DNA of 64,000 nucleotides from Vicia villosa (taxonomy: Eukaryota; Streptophyta; Magnoliopsida; Fabales; Fabaceae): positions 13,700,497 to 13,764,496 of the forward strand of contig NC_081182.1 of NCBI RefSeq assembly GCF_029867415.1, read 5' to 3'. How positions within the stretch are numbered: position 1 is the stretch's first letter; every line of letters starts with the position of its first letter. The notes below the pieces were generated by a model that saw nothing but the letters and a program-made list of their open reading frames with translations, ran no database searches and had not been told where the DNA came from. The translations under genes and the position numbers were made by a program. Shown here piece by piece: positions 33,957-45,047 of the stretch.

Positions 33957-34634
33957 TTACATCATAAAACGAACAAACATTCTTGTAGGAGGATCTGCCA
34001 CAGTGCACTCAAGAACATCACCAGCCCTCAGACGACTTGCTTTAACATACTCATACCAACCTAAGCAAAGATATCTCTCCCCTGGCCTCCTACCAGTCTT
34101 CAACACACATGGGTAAACAACATCGGTATGAACATCGACAATGTCTATCTCAGTTTGCAACGACAATAACCAATTGTCAGCAACATTAGATGGAAAGTGC
34201 TGCATTTTAAATATGTTTCATAGCACAAAATCATTATCAATACATGCGTATCTAACATACCAACATGTCGATTAAAATAACCGGTCCAGATTACTTACGA
34301 AAACATTCTTTCCTCTTAAACAAGCAGCAGTGACACGATAATTGAATGAAATGCCATTTTCTTCGACCACGGGATCACCGAAATTTTCATCCATCTCTTC
34401 TTCACCTTCATCACTTTCAATGTCACTGAGATCGACATTCTGTTCAACCTCATCGTAAACGTAATTACCTAAATACTCAGCCCATTGTTCATCCATCCTT
34501 CAAAAAGATAAACATGCAACTATTAAAATTTCAAAGCAAACAATGAAATTATATGTAAACGCAAATATGTAAGCAAATGATAAACATAATTACGTATCAC
34601 TTGAAGTCACTGAGTGGGATTCACCACTGGACAT
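33957..34634 (-). CDS. B3-like DNA-binding protein C (three exons)
   Basis: On the minus strand, exon 1 is 34634-34594, exon 2 34497-34299 and exon 3 34199-33957, joined in phase 2 then 0, giving 160 codons. Exon 2 is very acidic (DLSDIESDEGEEEMDENFGD). Exon 3 matches the C-terminal half of gene B: HFPSNVADNWLLSLQ, then RYLCLGWYEYVKASRLRAGD, as in the B3 fold. It is much shorter than gene B and lacks its basic N-terminal part. It lies just downstream of the FAR1-type gene on the same strand. Exon 1 is supported by splice signals and phase only. Confidence 0.65.
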
Positions 34635-35037
34635 TTCCCAAGAGCAAGAACACTTAACAATTCACTTTTAAAACAAGATTTTTTTCGTTATGTTATTTTT
34701 TCCTCTCTTGGTGGTACTACTACTATATATATTGGAAAAAATATATAGGTATAGTTACACCTAACCTAAACCTCATTCAATGGCATTAACTTTAAGTGAA
34801 AAAAAATATTAATGCATGATGGTAATATAACCACTACTGCACTCATAGAATTAGGTGACTGACAGTAGAACTATTAAACTGTATCAGTGTTAATTTGACT
34901 CCACTGAACTTACAAACTATATGCTAGGACACAAAAAACCTATATAGATGCATGTATTCTAACCTAAACCTTGTCATACCACTAAAAATCACCTCCAAAT
35001 TCATGCCTGGTCAAATTACAGCTACTTCTTTGCTCGT
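34635..35037. other. Spacer between B3-like gene C and FAR1-type gene
   Basis: AT-rich, non-coding. Contains ACTGCACTCATAGAATTA (34836-34853), similar to ACTGCACCATAGAATT at 43182-43197 in the same orientation; see findings. Confidence 0.6.
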
Positions 35038-37831
35038 TCAAGTACCACCATTGTTCATCGGTCGTTGTAGCCTACCGAAACACGAACCCGAATTTTCCGC
35101 AACTGTCGTTGGATATAGTGGGATTAACGGTTGTACATGCATTGGATGCAACACCGGTTGTACCACTGGCAACACGGGTTGCAATCCATACATTGCAGGC
35201 ATGGGTATGCTTGTGCTTCCAACTTCCGCGCGAGAAGTCGCTGTCGCATTAACGCCACGAGAGTTCGGTGGTTCTGTACATTTATTTTGCACACTACTTC
35301 CACCAATGCGACCTCTTTTTCCATTCTTGTTCTGTTTTAACAAACAAATTATTCTTTTGATACAGATAATAACACGTTATAATTAATACAGCATATCAGA
35401 CCTTGTATTAAAAAAAAACATAATACCTTCACAACTTGGCTGAATGAATCAGATACTGGCCGCGACGTCATACCAACATTTTGTTCAGATGGCGCGTTTT
35501 CCGCAACCTGCAAATTATACAACAGAAACTATTATGTTTATCAAAAGAGCAACAGATTGACTCAAACGAACAGAATATAGCTTTTGAAATTACCGAACAA
35601 CTCCTTGCATTATGAGTTCTACTGTTGCATTTAGAACATCGCCTAATAGCTTTTATGTCATTCTTTTTTTTCTTTGGAGCACCTTTGCTATTCACAATAT
35701 TTGGATCACCTACGGCTGAGTTCGATGCCAAAATAGGATCGTCCGTACTGCAATACTTTTTTTGTAACTTCAGAATGTCACCCATTATTTCCCCATAAAC
35801 ACCTTCCTTTTTTGAAGCTTCTTTGCAAAAAGCAGTAAATGCAGAACAATATGCACCAAACCGAGCTAGCTCAATCATATTAGAATCATCAGAACCATTA
35901 CAATTCATGTTCAAGTAGTGAATTTTTGCATCCTTCGTCCATCTCGACAAAATCAAACCGGTGGAAATGAGACTAACATGTTCTTCCTTCATGACACCAA
36001 ACATATGAGAACATGGAATCCCACGAGAATCCCATAACCTACACTCACATTGAAGTGTTTCACCATCATACACAACCTCTACGTCATAGTTATCACAACA
36101 ATATTTTGTAAATCGATAAGTCTTAAATCCGTTGCGAATTAACTTTTCCTTAACAATCAATGATCCAGCCTTCACTATTTCATCTCTGACTTCCTTGAAA
36201 ATCTCCGTAGTATAAACTTTCGCAGCATGGCTCTCAAGGGCACGCAGTTGAGTAGTCATCACAGGTTCTGAAAACTTTGATTTAAAATCGGCAATTAGTT
36301 CATTGTTTCTATAAGATCTCAGAGCCTGATCAAAATTGTGCATAAATTCAAAAATGCAGCCTTTCTTCCTGACATAACTCTTGATGATTGCATTGACGGC
36401 TTCACATTGAGACGTAGTTCTTATACGTCCAAAAAACTTCTCACGTAGATATGCAGTTGCCCATAGTGACTTGTTCTCGTACGTTTTTGCAACCCAAGGA
36501 TTTCCTTCAAGTCCGTTTTCTTTAATTGTTTTTGACCAAAACTCTTCAAATTGATCCTTTGTAAAATTAGAGTACATGGCTTTTTGAAAATCTTTCAAAA
36601 ATTCCGAGTTCTTTACATTCTCAGACGCATTCTTGTTCAAATGCCAAGCGCATAAACGATGTGTCGCATCCAGAAACACCTGTTTTATAGATTCCCTCAT
36701 CGCCCCATCTCCATCTGTTACAACTGCTTCTGGGTATTTATTTTCCATGCACTCTAAAAAACACTCCAACAACCACTTATACGTCTCTGTCGTTTCATCT
36801 GACACTAATGCAGCACCAAAAATAACTGTCTGAGAGTGGTGGTTACACCCTGGAAATATAACCAATGGGTAGTTGTTTTTGTTCTTCTTGTAAGTCGTGT
36901 CGAACGCAATCACATCGCCAAAACAAAAATAGTCAGATCTACTGCTTCCATCAGCCCAAAAAAGAGACTTCATTCGTCCATCCATGCCTACGGCATATTT
37001 ACCATATAACATGGGATCAGTAGATGACTTCACATTTAGATAATTTATAGCAGCGGCAACGTCACCATCTTTAATAGTAGCACGCATTTTACTATCAAAA
37101 TAATTGTACATATCCTTCTTTGTAAACCCAACACGATCGTGTCCACCCTTCTGAGCAACCATGTACCCCATTATATGACAAGTTCTAATTCCATTTGACT
37201 GTAGACCGTCAATCTGAGCTCTATCTGCTGCAGTAATCTCACGATAAATGGGGTGTAAGTGGATAAACCTAGATGGTGTTAATTCATGGTTGTGAGCCTC
37301 TTCAAATCATGACACTACATAACTATCCTTCTGGGGGTTGTAATGCACACGAAGCCTAGCGGGACAATTAGTGCGGGTCGTAGGTCTGTGTTCTCTTTTT
37401 CTATCAAGCCTCCTTAAGTGTTTTGTATCTCTTAGACCGCGTTTATTGCATACAAACTGCCTCATTATAATTGTTTGTCCACCCTCAGTCGATCTTGTCC
37501 TAACATCACTTTTCCTAATGGCAAACCCTTTACATTTAGCATACTTGAAATAAAACACATTAGCTTCATCAACTGTACCGAATTCCATAGCACGAATTTC
37601 ATCACGAGTAAGGGCATCAATTTTCACTGTTCTATCACCTACAACTGCATCAAATTCAACAAAATTTTCATTGTGACTATCACCATCTCCATCGCCATCA
37701 CCATCACTTGAACCTTGGTACGCACTGGACACCGAATTACTGTCATCCTGACCATTGTCCGATTTAGAATCAGATGTACCACTGTCACGGCATCGATAGT
37801 CGTTGGAATCATAATGGTCGGTGTTTTCCAT
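35038..37831 (-). pseudogene. FAR1/MULE-type transposase-derived gene with one premature stop
   Basis: Exon 1 is 37831-35594, exon 2 35507-35427 and exon 3 35331-35038, all in phase 0 with GT-AG introns. The single frame (about 870 codons) is broken only by a TGA at codon 175 (37307-37309), one base from a tryptophan codon. An acidic start precedes the FAR1 DNA-binding zinc domain (YFKYAKCKGFAIRKSDVRT, then FVCNKRG). The MULE transposase core follows, with candidate acidic residues in AFDTTYKKNK, VTDGDGAM and CEAVNAIIK. The SWIM zinc finger is CECRLWDSRGIPCSHMFG, and a CCHC-like tail CSKCNSRTHNARSC ends exon 1. FAR1-related proteins are domesticated transposases acting as transcription factors. 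No clear inverted repeats were found, so either a damaged host FRS gene or an old MULE is possible. Confidence 0.85.
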
Positions 37832-38039
37832 GGTAAACCTGAATTAACACATTTGTTAACACACCAAAAATCAACATAAATCACAGTACCTAATTTCCTA
37901 TTCAAATCAAAGGTACTTAACATAATTGAAATTTCCAAATCATCAAATAGGAAACCCATGTACAAAAAACAATTTCAAGCATCAATCACAATTCCTTATT
38001 CCCTTATTAAATCAATCGACCTGATTCAAAGGTACCCAC

Positions 38040-41000
38040 TGTAAACTCGGTTTTTGCGAACTGACTCCTTGCTCTCTTTTTTTGATTTTTTTTTATTTTT
38101 GCAAGAGTCGCCACCGACTTTTATTTTATCCAAAAAAGGAAAGGCATAAAAGAACAGGAAAGACCTTTTGACAGATTTTGGGTTCGGGGGGTTGGTTATA
38201 CAAAGGGAAGGTTTTAAGCACCCTTTGTATCCATGGTTATCCATGGGCTCTTAATTGCTTAGCTCACTTTTTTAAATGCTTTGTTGATTTGAAAATAGAA
38301 GAAGTGAAGATGGACAATAGGTCACATAGGTCTCTGAAGAGTTTCACCGGGAATAATGCCCTTCAAATACCAGATGAAAGTTTTGAAAATAGATGAGAAG
38401 TTTTGAAAATACGTTGCTTGAAAATGGAAGTGTTTGAGCAAGCAATTAGGAGTTACTTACTCTTAATTTATAAGATCTTTCCTGTACGTTAGCAAAATAG
38501 ACAAATAGAAAATAGCAGAAACATAAATAATATGTCCAAATGGACAAAGAGAAAATAACAGAAACATAAATAATACGTCCAATTGGACAAAGAAAAAATA
38601 GCATAAACATAAATAATACGTCCAAATGGACAAAGAGAAAATAACAGAAGCATAAATAATATGTCCAAATGGACAAAGAAAAAATAGCATAAACATAAAT
38701 AATATGTCCAAATGGACAAAGAAAAAATAACAGAAACATAAATAATATGTCCAAATGGACAAAGAAAAAATAGCGGAAACATAAATAATATGTCCAAATG
38801 GACAAAGAAAAAAATAGCGGAAACATAAATAATATGTCCAAATGGACAAAGAAAAAATAGCGGAAACATAAATAATATGTCCAAATGGACAAAGAAAAAA
38901 TAGCGGAAACATAAATAATATGTCCAAATGGACAAAGAAAAAAAAATGACAGAAACATAAATAATATGTCCAAATAGACAAAGAAAAAATAACAAAAATA
39001 TAAATAATATGTCCAAGTGGACAAAGAAAAAATAACAGAAATATAAATAATAAATAATAAAATAAAGCATAAAGCAAGAAATATAAAGAACAATATAATA
39101 AAATGCGGAAATTAAAGTCAATTGTTAGTATGTTAGCACGTGAATCATCTTGAAGCTAGTCAAGTATATTCACGATGTTAGTGAAGATCGATGGTGAGTG
39201 AATGATGATCTCGGATTTAAAATTAATGAAAATTTATCAGAAGCTTGATAAAATCATAGCGACTACACGATAAATTTCCAAAAGTCTTAAAACAACTGCA
39301 TACAATCTCTGCCATATTTGATCTTTTATTTTGATTCGGGACAAAGGAAAAAGATAAGAAACAATATCAAATAATATACAAAAATAAATATAAAACAAAT
39401 TAAACTTAATTCATTCTTTTTGTGATTTTTTTTTGGAATTTGATTTTAAGTTAATTAACAAGCTAATTAAACAAATAATTATACAAATAATTAAACTTAA
39501 CAAGAAAAATATTATTTTATATGTCAAAAATTAGATTATAAAAAATATAAACCTAAATCTAAAAGGAAAATATTTTTGGAGTTTTTTGATTGGTTAAAAA
39601 TAATTAAAAAGCAATATTTACATAATTACTAATTAATTAAGCAATATAAATTAATTATGAAAAGAAATAAAATATTTTTATGTTAAAAATTAAATAAACA
39701 TTTTATCAACTTAAAACTAAAATTAAAACATTTTTTTTTTTGAGAAATTGAAAATATGCATAAATATGGAGTTTTTAATTCATGAACTCCTAACACTACT
39801 ACATATTAAAAATTACATTGTACTTACTCTGTGATGTTCCAAGAGTGGAAAAGAGTGATTGAAATTGATTGAAAGTGGCTATTTGAATGAGCCTTGATTT
39901 TTACAAGTTTATTGAAACTTTTGGAAAATATAAAACTTATGCTATGGCTTTGGTGTTTGTTGTTGTGCTCTCCTCTTGTTTCTCCCTTTTTTTCCCCCCT
40001 CTTGAATGAAGAAAATGAAGTTCTATTTATAGGCAAAGAGTTTGATCTTGGAAGCCTTGCAAGTGGAAATTGTCATGATTGATTTTGTGGAAAAAATATG
40101 ATAATGGAATATTTTCAATGAGTGTATTTCTTAACCATGGTTAAAACACTCAAGTATTATTCTCTTCAACCTTGCAATAATATATTTAAGCATCTTGAAT
40201 TGGTCTTGATTGGCAACCATAAGCATCTTTGATAATATCTTTGAATTATCTCACTTTAATTAAACTTTAAATGAATAAAATTTAATTAAAATGAAATAAA
40301 AATGTCATGAATCATGGATGGGTCGTGGATGCCCTTTAAACATATGAGAATCAAGATTGAATCACAAAAGAATTGGCCTTTTTGAAAAAAAATCAAATTT
40401 TGGTCATTACTTGTTTCATGCATTTTTCCAAAAAAGGTCAACTTCATCAAGGCATATCTCCCTCAATTTTGATCCTATGAAAGTGTTCTTTAACTTTTTG
40501 GAAAGCCCAAGATGTCCTCTACAAGCCACTTTGGAAGCGTTTTTGCATTTGGAGAAGTTATTTTGATGATATGGGCTTTGACAAAAAACTGCTTTTTGTT
40601 GACTTTGAAAATAACCTGTAATGTTTTGGCTTATATCTCTTAGGCGGAAGCATTTCTTGACTTTGGTCCCAACATCAAAGTTGTAGAGAATTGAATTTCC
40701 TTGAAAATGAGCTTTGGTTGGAATTTTTCTGATAAATTATGAGAGAGTTATGGTCGGTCAAAGTTCAGTTGACTTTTAGGTAAAAAACTCTAATTTTGCA
40801 ATTTTGAGTTTTGTCGATTTCTGAACTTTTCTTGATGAATTATGATCAACCATTGATCACATGATGAATATTTTGACAAAATATGGATGTTGACAAAAAA
40901 TTGCATTTTTGACTGTCTGTTGACTTTTTGGTCAAACTGGTCGTCTGTTGACTGTTTGAGCTGTTGACTGCGCGTCCGAGCGAATCGAAGTTTGAAAATT

Positions 41001-42540
41001 TGCCTGGTGGTACTTTGAGATATATGGAGATCCATGAAATCTATTTGAGGTCTCAAAAACTCGTTCTCCTGAAAAAAAACAAAAAAACTAGTTAGGGACT
41101 GTTTGTGTAGGAGACAGTTAGGCGTACCTGATTTTTGTGCAGTGTTGAGTCTCTGTTGATCACGTGATTATCAGAAGACTTCTAGAACAAAATCTTGGAA
41201 ATTTGAAGTGCGAAAAATTGATTTGACTGATGGTACAAACACGGAGAATTGCGCTGATAGCAGGTTTGACTGGTAACTAGCTGTCCGGGTATTAACGTAA
41301 CAGTTAAAGTGAAAACTTAACAGTTAAAGTTAATTTTTTTTCTTTTTATTTTTGTTGTGTCAATGGTGAGAAATTATTTACCTGAGCTGTTAGAAAAACA
41401 CAAACATAATAAATAAATAAAATATACTGTACGCGAACGAAATTACCGATAATAACCTTGAAAAAAATATTTAATGCACAGAAAAATAAATATTTAACAC
41501 ACATAATATTATCTTGATAATTAAACTACCGTACGACAGATAGTACAACATTTAATACTAACAGTACAAATATTACATAATATAATGAACAGTACGACAA
41601 ATAAAATAAACGGTACACTATTTGAAAGCGACAGATACAACAAACTTTAAAAATGACGATTAATAATCCATGCTATGAACAACAGAAAATAGATGATCGG
41701 AAGTGTAACCATCGCAGGTCCGCATTTTTCAGGACTATGCAGACAGAAGAAGGACATGATCACCGTAAAAATAGTGATGACTATAAGAAAAAGTGTATCC
41801 ATCCACTTTGCCATTTCTGCCGGGGAAGAAGAGAAAATAATTATGAGATAGAAGTTTGAGAAATTTGGGAGATGAGTGAAATTTGATGTGAGAATTTATG
41901 AAAAAAATGAAGAGTATTTATAGAGTGAAAAGAGAGAGATAGAGACGTTGGGAGTGGAGTGTTACCGTTTTGAATAGTAGTAGGATTTGAAAAAAAGTAT
42001 GGTAGGTTTTTGAAAAGAAAAGGGGTGTAGAATAAAGCTAGAATTTAATTTGAAAGAAAAAGAAAGGAAGATATTTGAAAAGAAAGAAAGAGATTTTAAA
42101 AAAAAATAATATAGTATAAAAATAAAAATTAGTGGGAAATAAAACCAATAATAATTTAATTGTTACCAGCATAATCTGAAATCCGGACTCCGCGCCTGCA
42201 AATTTTAATTCTGCACAAACTGCGTCAGCATTATTTATCTGAAAATAAATCTCAAATAAACAGTGTATGAAGTGATAAACAGTATTTGGCGTTTATGTAA
42301 GAATAAATTTAACAGCGAACCAAAATACTGTATAAAAAATTCTAAAAATTGAGTATTCATAAAATCAGGATATTTATGAAATAAAAATCCAAGATTGTAT
42401 AAAACTCCAAATTTTTAGACAGAAGTCTTTTGACTTCTCTTTGAAAAAAAAGAACGCGGGCGAATTTTGGGGTATAACAATAATGATCATAACACTTAGA
42501 AAATGATGGGATCTCAGAGGTCAAAAATTGGGGTGCAACA
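38040..42540 (-). mobile_element. Solo LTR, 4,501 bp, Ogre/Tat-like
   Basis: Flanked by the perfect duplication CCCAC (38035-38039 and 42541-42545). The minus strand starts TGTTGCACCCCAATTTTTGA and ends with a segment containing GGTGGCGACTCTTGC and CGAGTTTACA. The style is that of Ogre-like LTRs but distinct from the family at 22391. No internal coding sequence is present. Inside are a 43-bp minisatellite and, 61 bp in from the 5' end, a second LTR-start-like string (minus-strand TGTTATACCCCAAAATTCGC). Frames of up to 215 codons come from the minisatellite. Confidence 0.9.
38507..39050. repeat. Minisatellite of 43-bp units (about 12-13 copies) inside solo LTR
   Basis: The unit contains ATGTCCAAATGGACAAAGA followed by AAAAATAGCGGAAACATAAAT with few changes. 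Because 43 is not a multiple of three and the unit lacks minus-strand stops, all three minus frames stay open for about 200 codons and cycle through the same peptide repeats. These are not genes. TCCAAATGGA within the unit is close to palindromic. Confidence 0.9.
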
Positions 42541-42545
42541 CCCAC

Positions 42546-43205
42546 CAAAAGTGAAATTTCGTAATCATCAAATATAAAACCCATGTAAATAAAACAGATT
42601 CAATCATAAACCTTATTTCCCAATCCTAAACCCTAATTCCCAATTTGAAATCAGTAAATCTTAACTATTCAAACAAATATAACAACCATTTTCTCATTTA
42701 CCTTTGCGGCAGCGTGCTCAATACGAACACAAACAGATTTGTGGTCCTGTTACGTTTGACGAACCTGTGAATGGAACGATTACTGTTGTGTTGAGTTTGC
42801 AGTGTTTGGAAAAAATGCCAAGATGAAACGATAACTGTTGTGTTGAGTTTGTAGTTGGGAAAAAATGCCAAGATGAGATGATGAAGAATTTTTATTTTCA
42901 ACTTCTGTTCACGATGATGAAGTGAGGGAGATGGAGATGAGTTGATTAATTTGTTGAGTTGATTAATTTGTTTTAATTTAATTGATTTTGTCTATAAACA
43001 TTACATTTTAAAAACAATATTAATATGTTAGGGACTAAGTTGCAATATACAAACTATAAAATTATCACAGTAAGTGTCAATAAGGGTCATTTAATGCTTC
43101 AGTCCACTGTGACACTATTAGGGCTTAGGGCTTAATTCTGATTGGTCAGACAGTGACTTCACCACTGAAGTCAAATTGGTAACTGCACCATAGAATTCTC
43201 TTTTT
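42546..43205. other. Probable promoter and first 5'UTR exon of the FAR1-type gene
   Basis: Non-coding. Holds the putative donor at 42700 and two ~60-bp direct repeats near 42770 and 42825 (AACGATTACTGTTGTGTTGA and AACGATAACTGTTGTGTTGA). No separate gene seen. Confidence 0.45.
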
Positions 43206-43500
43206 TTATAGCCATTTTTTCATGCATTTTAAAAGCATTCTTGTAAGTTTTTGTTTTCCAAAAAATATAATTTCTCGGATTAACAAGTATAACATAGTCC
43301 TCCGCATGCTCTCTTTATTCCTCCAAAACTTTATAGAATAACATGCCATTGCCCAAATTGCCTGCAAGTCATCTTTCTTATTTTTATTGAGATTTTGTTC
43401 CATATTAAGGGCAATCCATCATTGTAGATTCAAACATAGGCCCCTGAACTCATCTTGAATTAATATGCTCCAAGCATTCATTTCAGTCTTGCAATCTCTA
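43206..43500 (-). pseudogene. LINE-type RNase H-region fragment
   Basis: The minus strand encodes DLQAIWAMACYSIKFWRNKE, resembling the conserved linker between zinc-binding and RNase H parts of plant LINE polyproteins. Upstream reading is interrupted by stops. Too short to assign to a family. Confidence 0.45.
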
Positions 43501-43565
43501 GTAGCATAAAGGGTTATTTCTATATGTCCTTCACCGTAAATTCAATAAGGCTGCTTTAAATTAAT

Positions 43566-44651
43566 TAGGGGTGACAATTGAATCCATTATGCTTAATCCA
43601 TCTAATTCATCCACTAAAAAATTCATTCAATTTATCCACTACATAAAAAATAAGTTAATTGAGGGATTAAATTCATCCAACACATTTTATTAATCCAATG
43701 AATTATTTTTATTTTATACTTTAAATCCATTAAACTATTTTTTAAAAAAAATAAAAATAGTTTTTTTTAAAAATAAAATAAATTTTAATATACAAAGAAT
43801 TGAGTTTTTTTTCGAAAAAACAAATAATCGAGTTTCTTCAAAAAATGGAATATCGAGTTTTTTTTCGAAAAACGAAAAAATCAAGTTTCTTTGAAAAAAA
43901 CGAAAAAAATGAATTTTTTCAGAAAAACAAAAAATCGAGTTTTTTTTTCGGAAAAACGAAAAAATTAAGTTTTTTTTGGAAGAATGAAAAATCGACATTT
44001 TTCGGAAAAATGAGAAAGTGTGGGTTTTTGAAGAAAAAAATCGAGTTTTTTTTCGGAAAAACAAAAAATCGAGTTTTTTTCGGAAAAACAAAATATCGAT
44101 TTCTTTTGAAAAAACAAAAAATTGAGTTTTTTTTGGAAAAAAAGAAATATCGAGTTATTTTTTGGAAAAATGAAAAAAATCGAGTTTTTTTAGAAAAACG
44201 AAAAAATCTATGTTTTTAAAACTCGAGTTTTTGCGAAAAATCGAGTTTTTTAAGAAAAACAAAAAAGTCTAGTTTGTTTCAGAAAAACGAAAAAAATCGA
44301 ATTTTTTCGGAAAAATAAAAAGTCGAGTTTTTTTTCAAAAAACGAAAAAAATTCGAGTTTTTCCGGAAGAACGAAAAAAAATCTTTTAGAATATTTAGAT
44401 ATTTTTATGAAATTTAAAAAATATTTTAGAATATTTAAATTTTTTTTTTATGAAATTTTAAAAAAAAAATAGAATTTTTAAATTATTTTTTGGACAGATG
44501 AGATATCTATCCATTAGAAACATGCTAATGAATGGTTTGGATGGATTTTATTCTTTAATGGATGAATTAGATTAGATTTTTATTAAGAGAGTTTAGTGGA
44601 TTGATAATGCATTGGTTTGGTACACCCAATCCATCCATTTTGTCACCACTA
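43566..44651. mobile_element. hAT-like non-autonomous element with internal minisatellite
   Basis: Starts TAGGGGTGACAA and ends TTGTCACCACTA (inverted, one mismatch), the form of hAT termini. Flanking octamers AAATTAAT (43558-43565) and AGTTTAAT (44652-44659) agree at six of eight positions, as an aged 8-bp duplication. Subterminal parts with repeated ATCCATCTAATTCATCC and its complement are inverted relative to each other. It carries no transposase. The centre is a TCGAGTTTTTTTTCGGAAAA minisatellite. Confidence 0.65.
43795..44380. repeat. Minisatellite, ~30-bp degenerate units of TCGAGTTTTTT-CGGAAAAACGAAAAA
   Basis: About 18-20 imperfect units alternate a T-run and an A-run around CGA/TCG, so each unit can fold back on itself. 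Open frames on both strands (43735-44091 and 43800-44219) encode only Phe/Lys/Ser repeats and are artefacts. Confidence 0.85.
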
Positions 44652-45047
44652 AGTTTAATATAACAAAGTAGTTGGTTTGTTTTGATTCCATTTTGATGAA
44701 CCATTCAAAGAAACTCTTTCATTCTTTCGAGCACTTGTAGTTTCCATATCCTCTTCCAACTAATTTGTTGGGTTTCTGATTAGTCAAGACTTTATAAATT
44801 TATATATTCAATTCAAGATGAAATAGAAAACGGAAGCATATCTTTAAGATTCATATAATTTCAATGAGACGATGATGATCTTGATTAAGTAATTACTATT
44901 CAATTGTAGATTTTTTTAATTCTTTGGTTCCTCTTCCAATAAAATGAAGAAAATAAATATTCTATGATATTTTTTAATGTCTACAATTAGAAACAGTAAC
45001 CCTTTATTTATAAGAATCTTACACACTTTCATGAAAAATCATATTTA
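44652..45047. other. AT-rich intergenic DNA
   Basis: No gene, RNA or repeat structure recognised between the hAT-like and Helitron-like elements. Confidence 0.5.

Larger units (their letters stand above)
37832..42720 (-). other. FAR1-type gene 5'UTR with LTR-bearing intron
   Basis: Just upstream of the ATG the minus strand reads TTAATTCAG then GTTTACCATGG, a good acceptor at 37839-37840. A donor CGCAAAG/GTAAATGAG lies at 42701-42700, so a 5'UTR intron of about 4.9 kb is likely. Nearly all of it is the 4.5-kb solo LTR; without it the intron would be about 360 bp. An imperfect tandem duplication lies in the intron, with copies near 37913-38034 and 42541-42625. Confidence 0.5.

Noticed and set aside
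38446..39121. Three overlapping minus-strand frames of 204-215 codons with hydrophobic repeats that look like membrane proteins
   Set aside because: They are the three phases of one 43-bp minisatellite inside a solo LTR; no start context, no family.
42440..42479. Outer end of the 4.5-kb solo LTR at GGTATAACA (42479)
   Set aside because: No matching target duplication there; CCCAC duplication places the end at 42540.
34640..43200. Complete MULE with terminal inverted repeats around the FAR1-type gene
   Set aside because: The best matching end motifs are in direct, not inverted, orientation and no 9-bp duplication was found.
43735..44219. Phe- and Lys-rich frames on both strands
   Set aside because: Translation of a degenerate T-run/A-run minisatellite.
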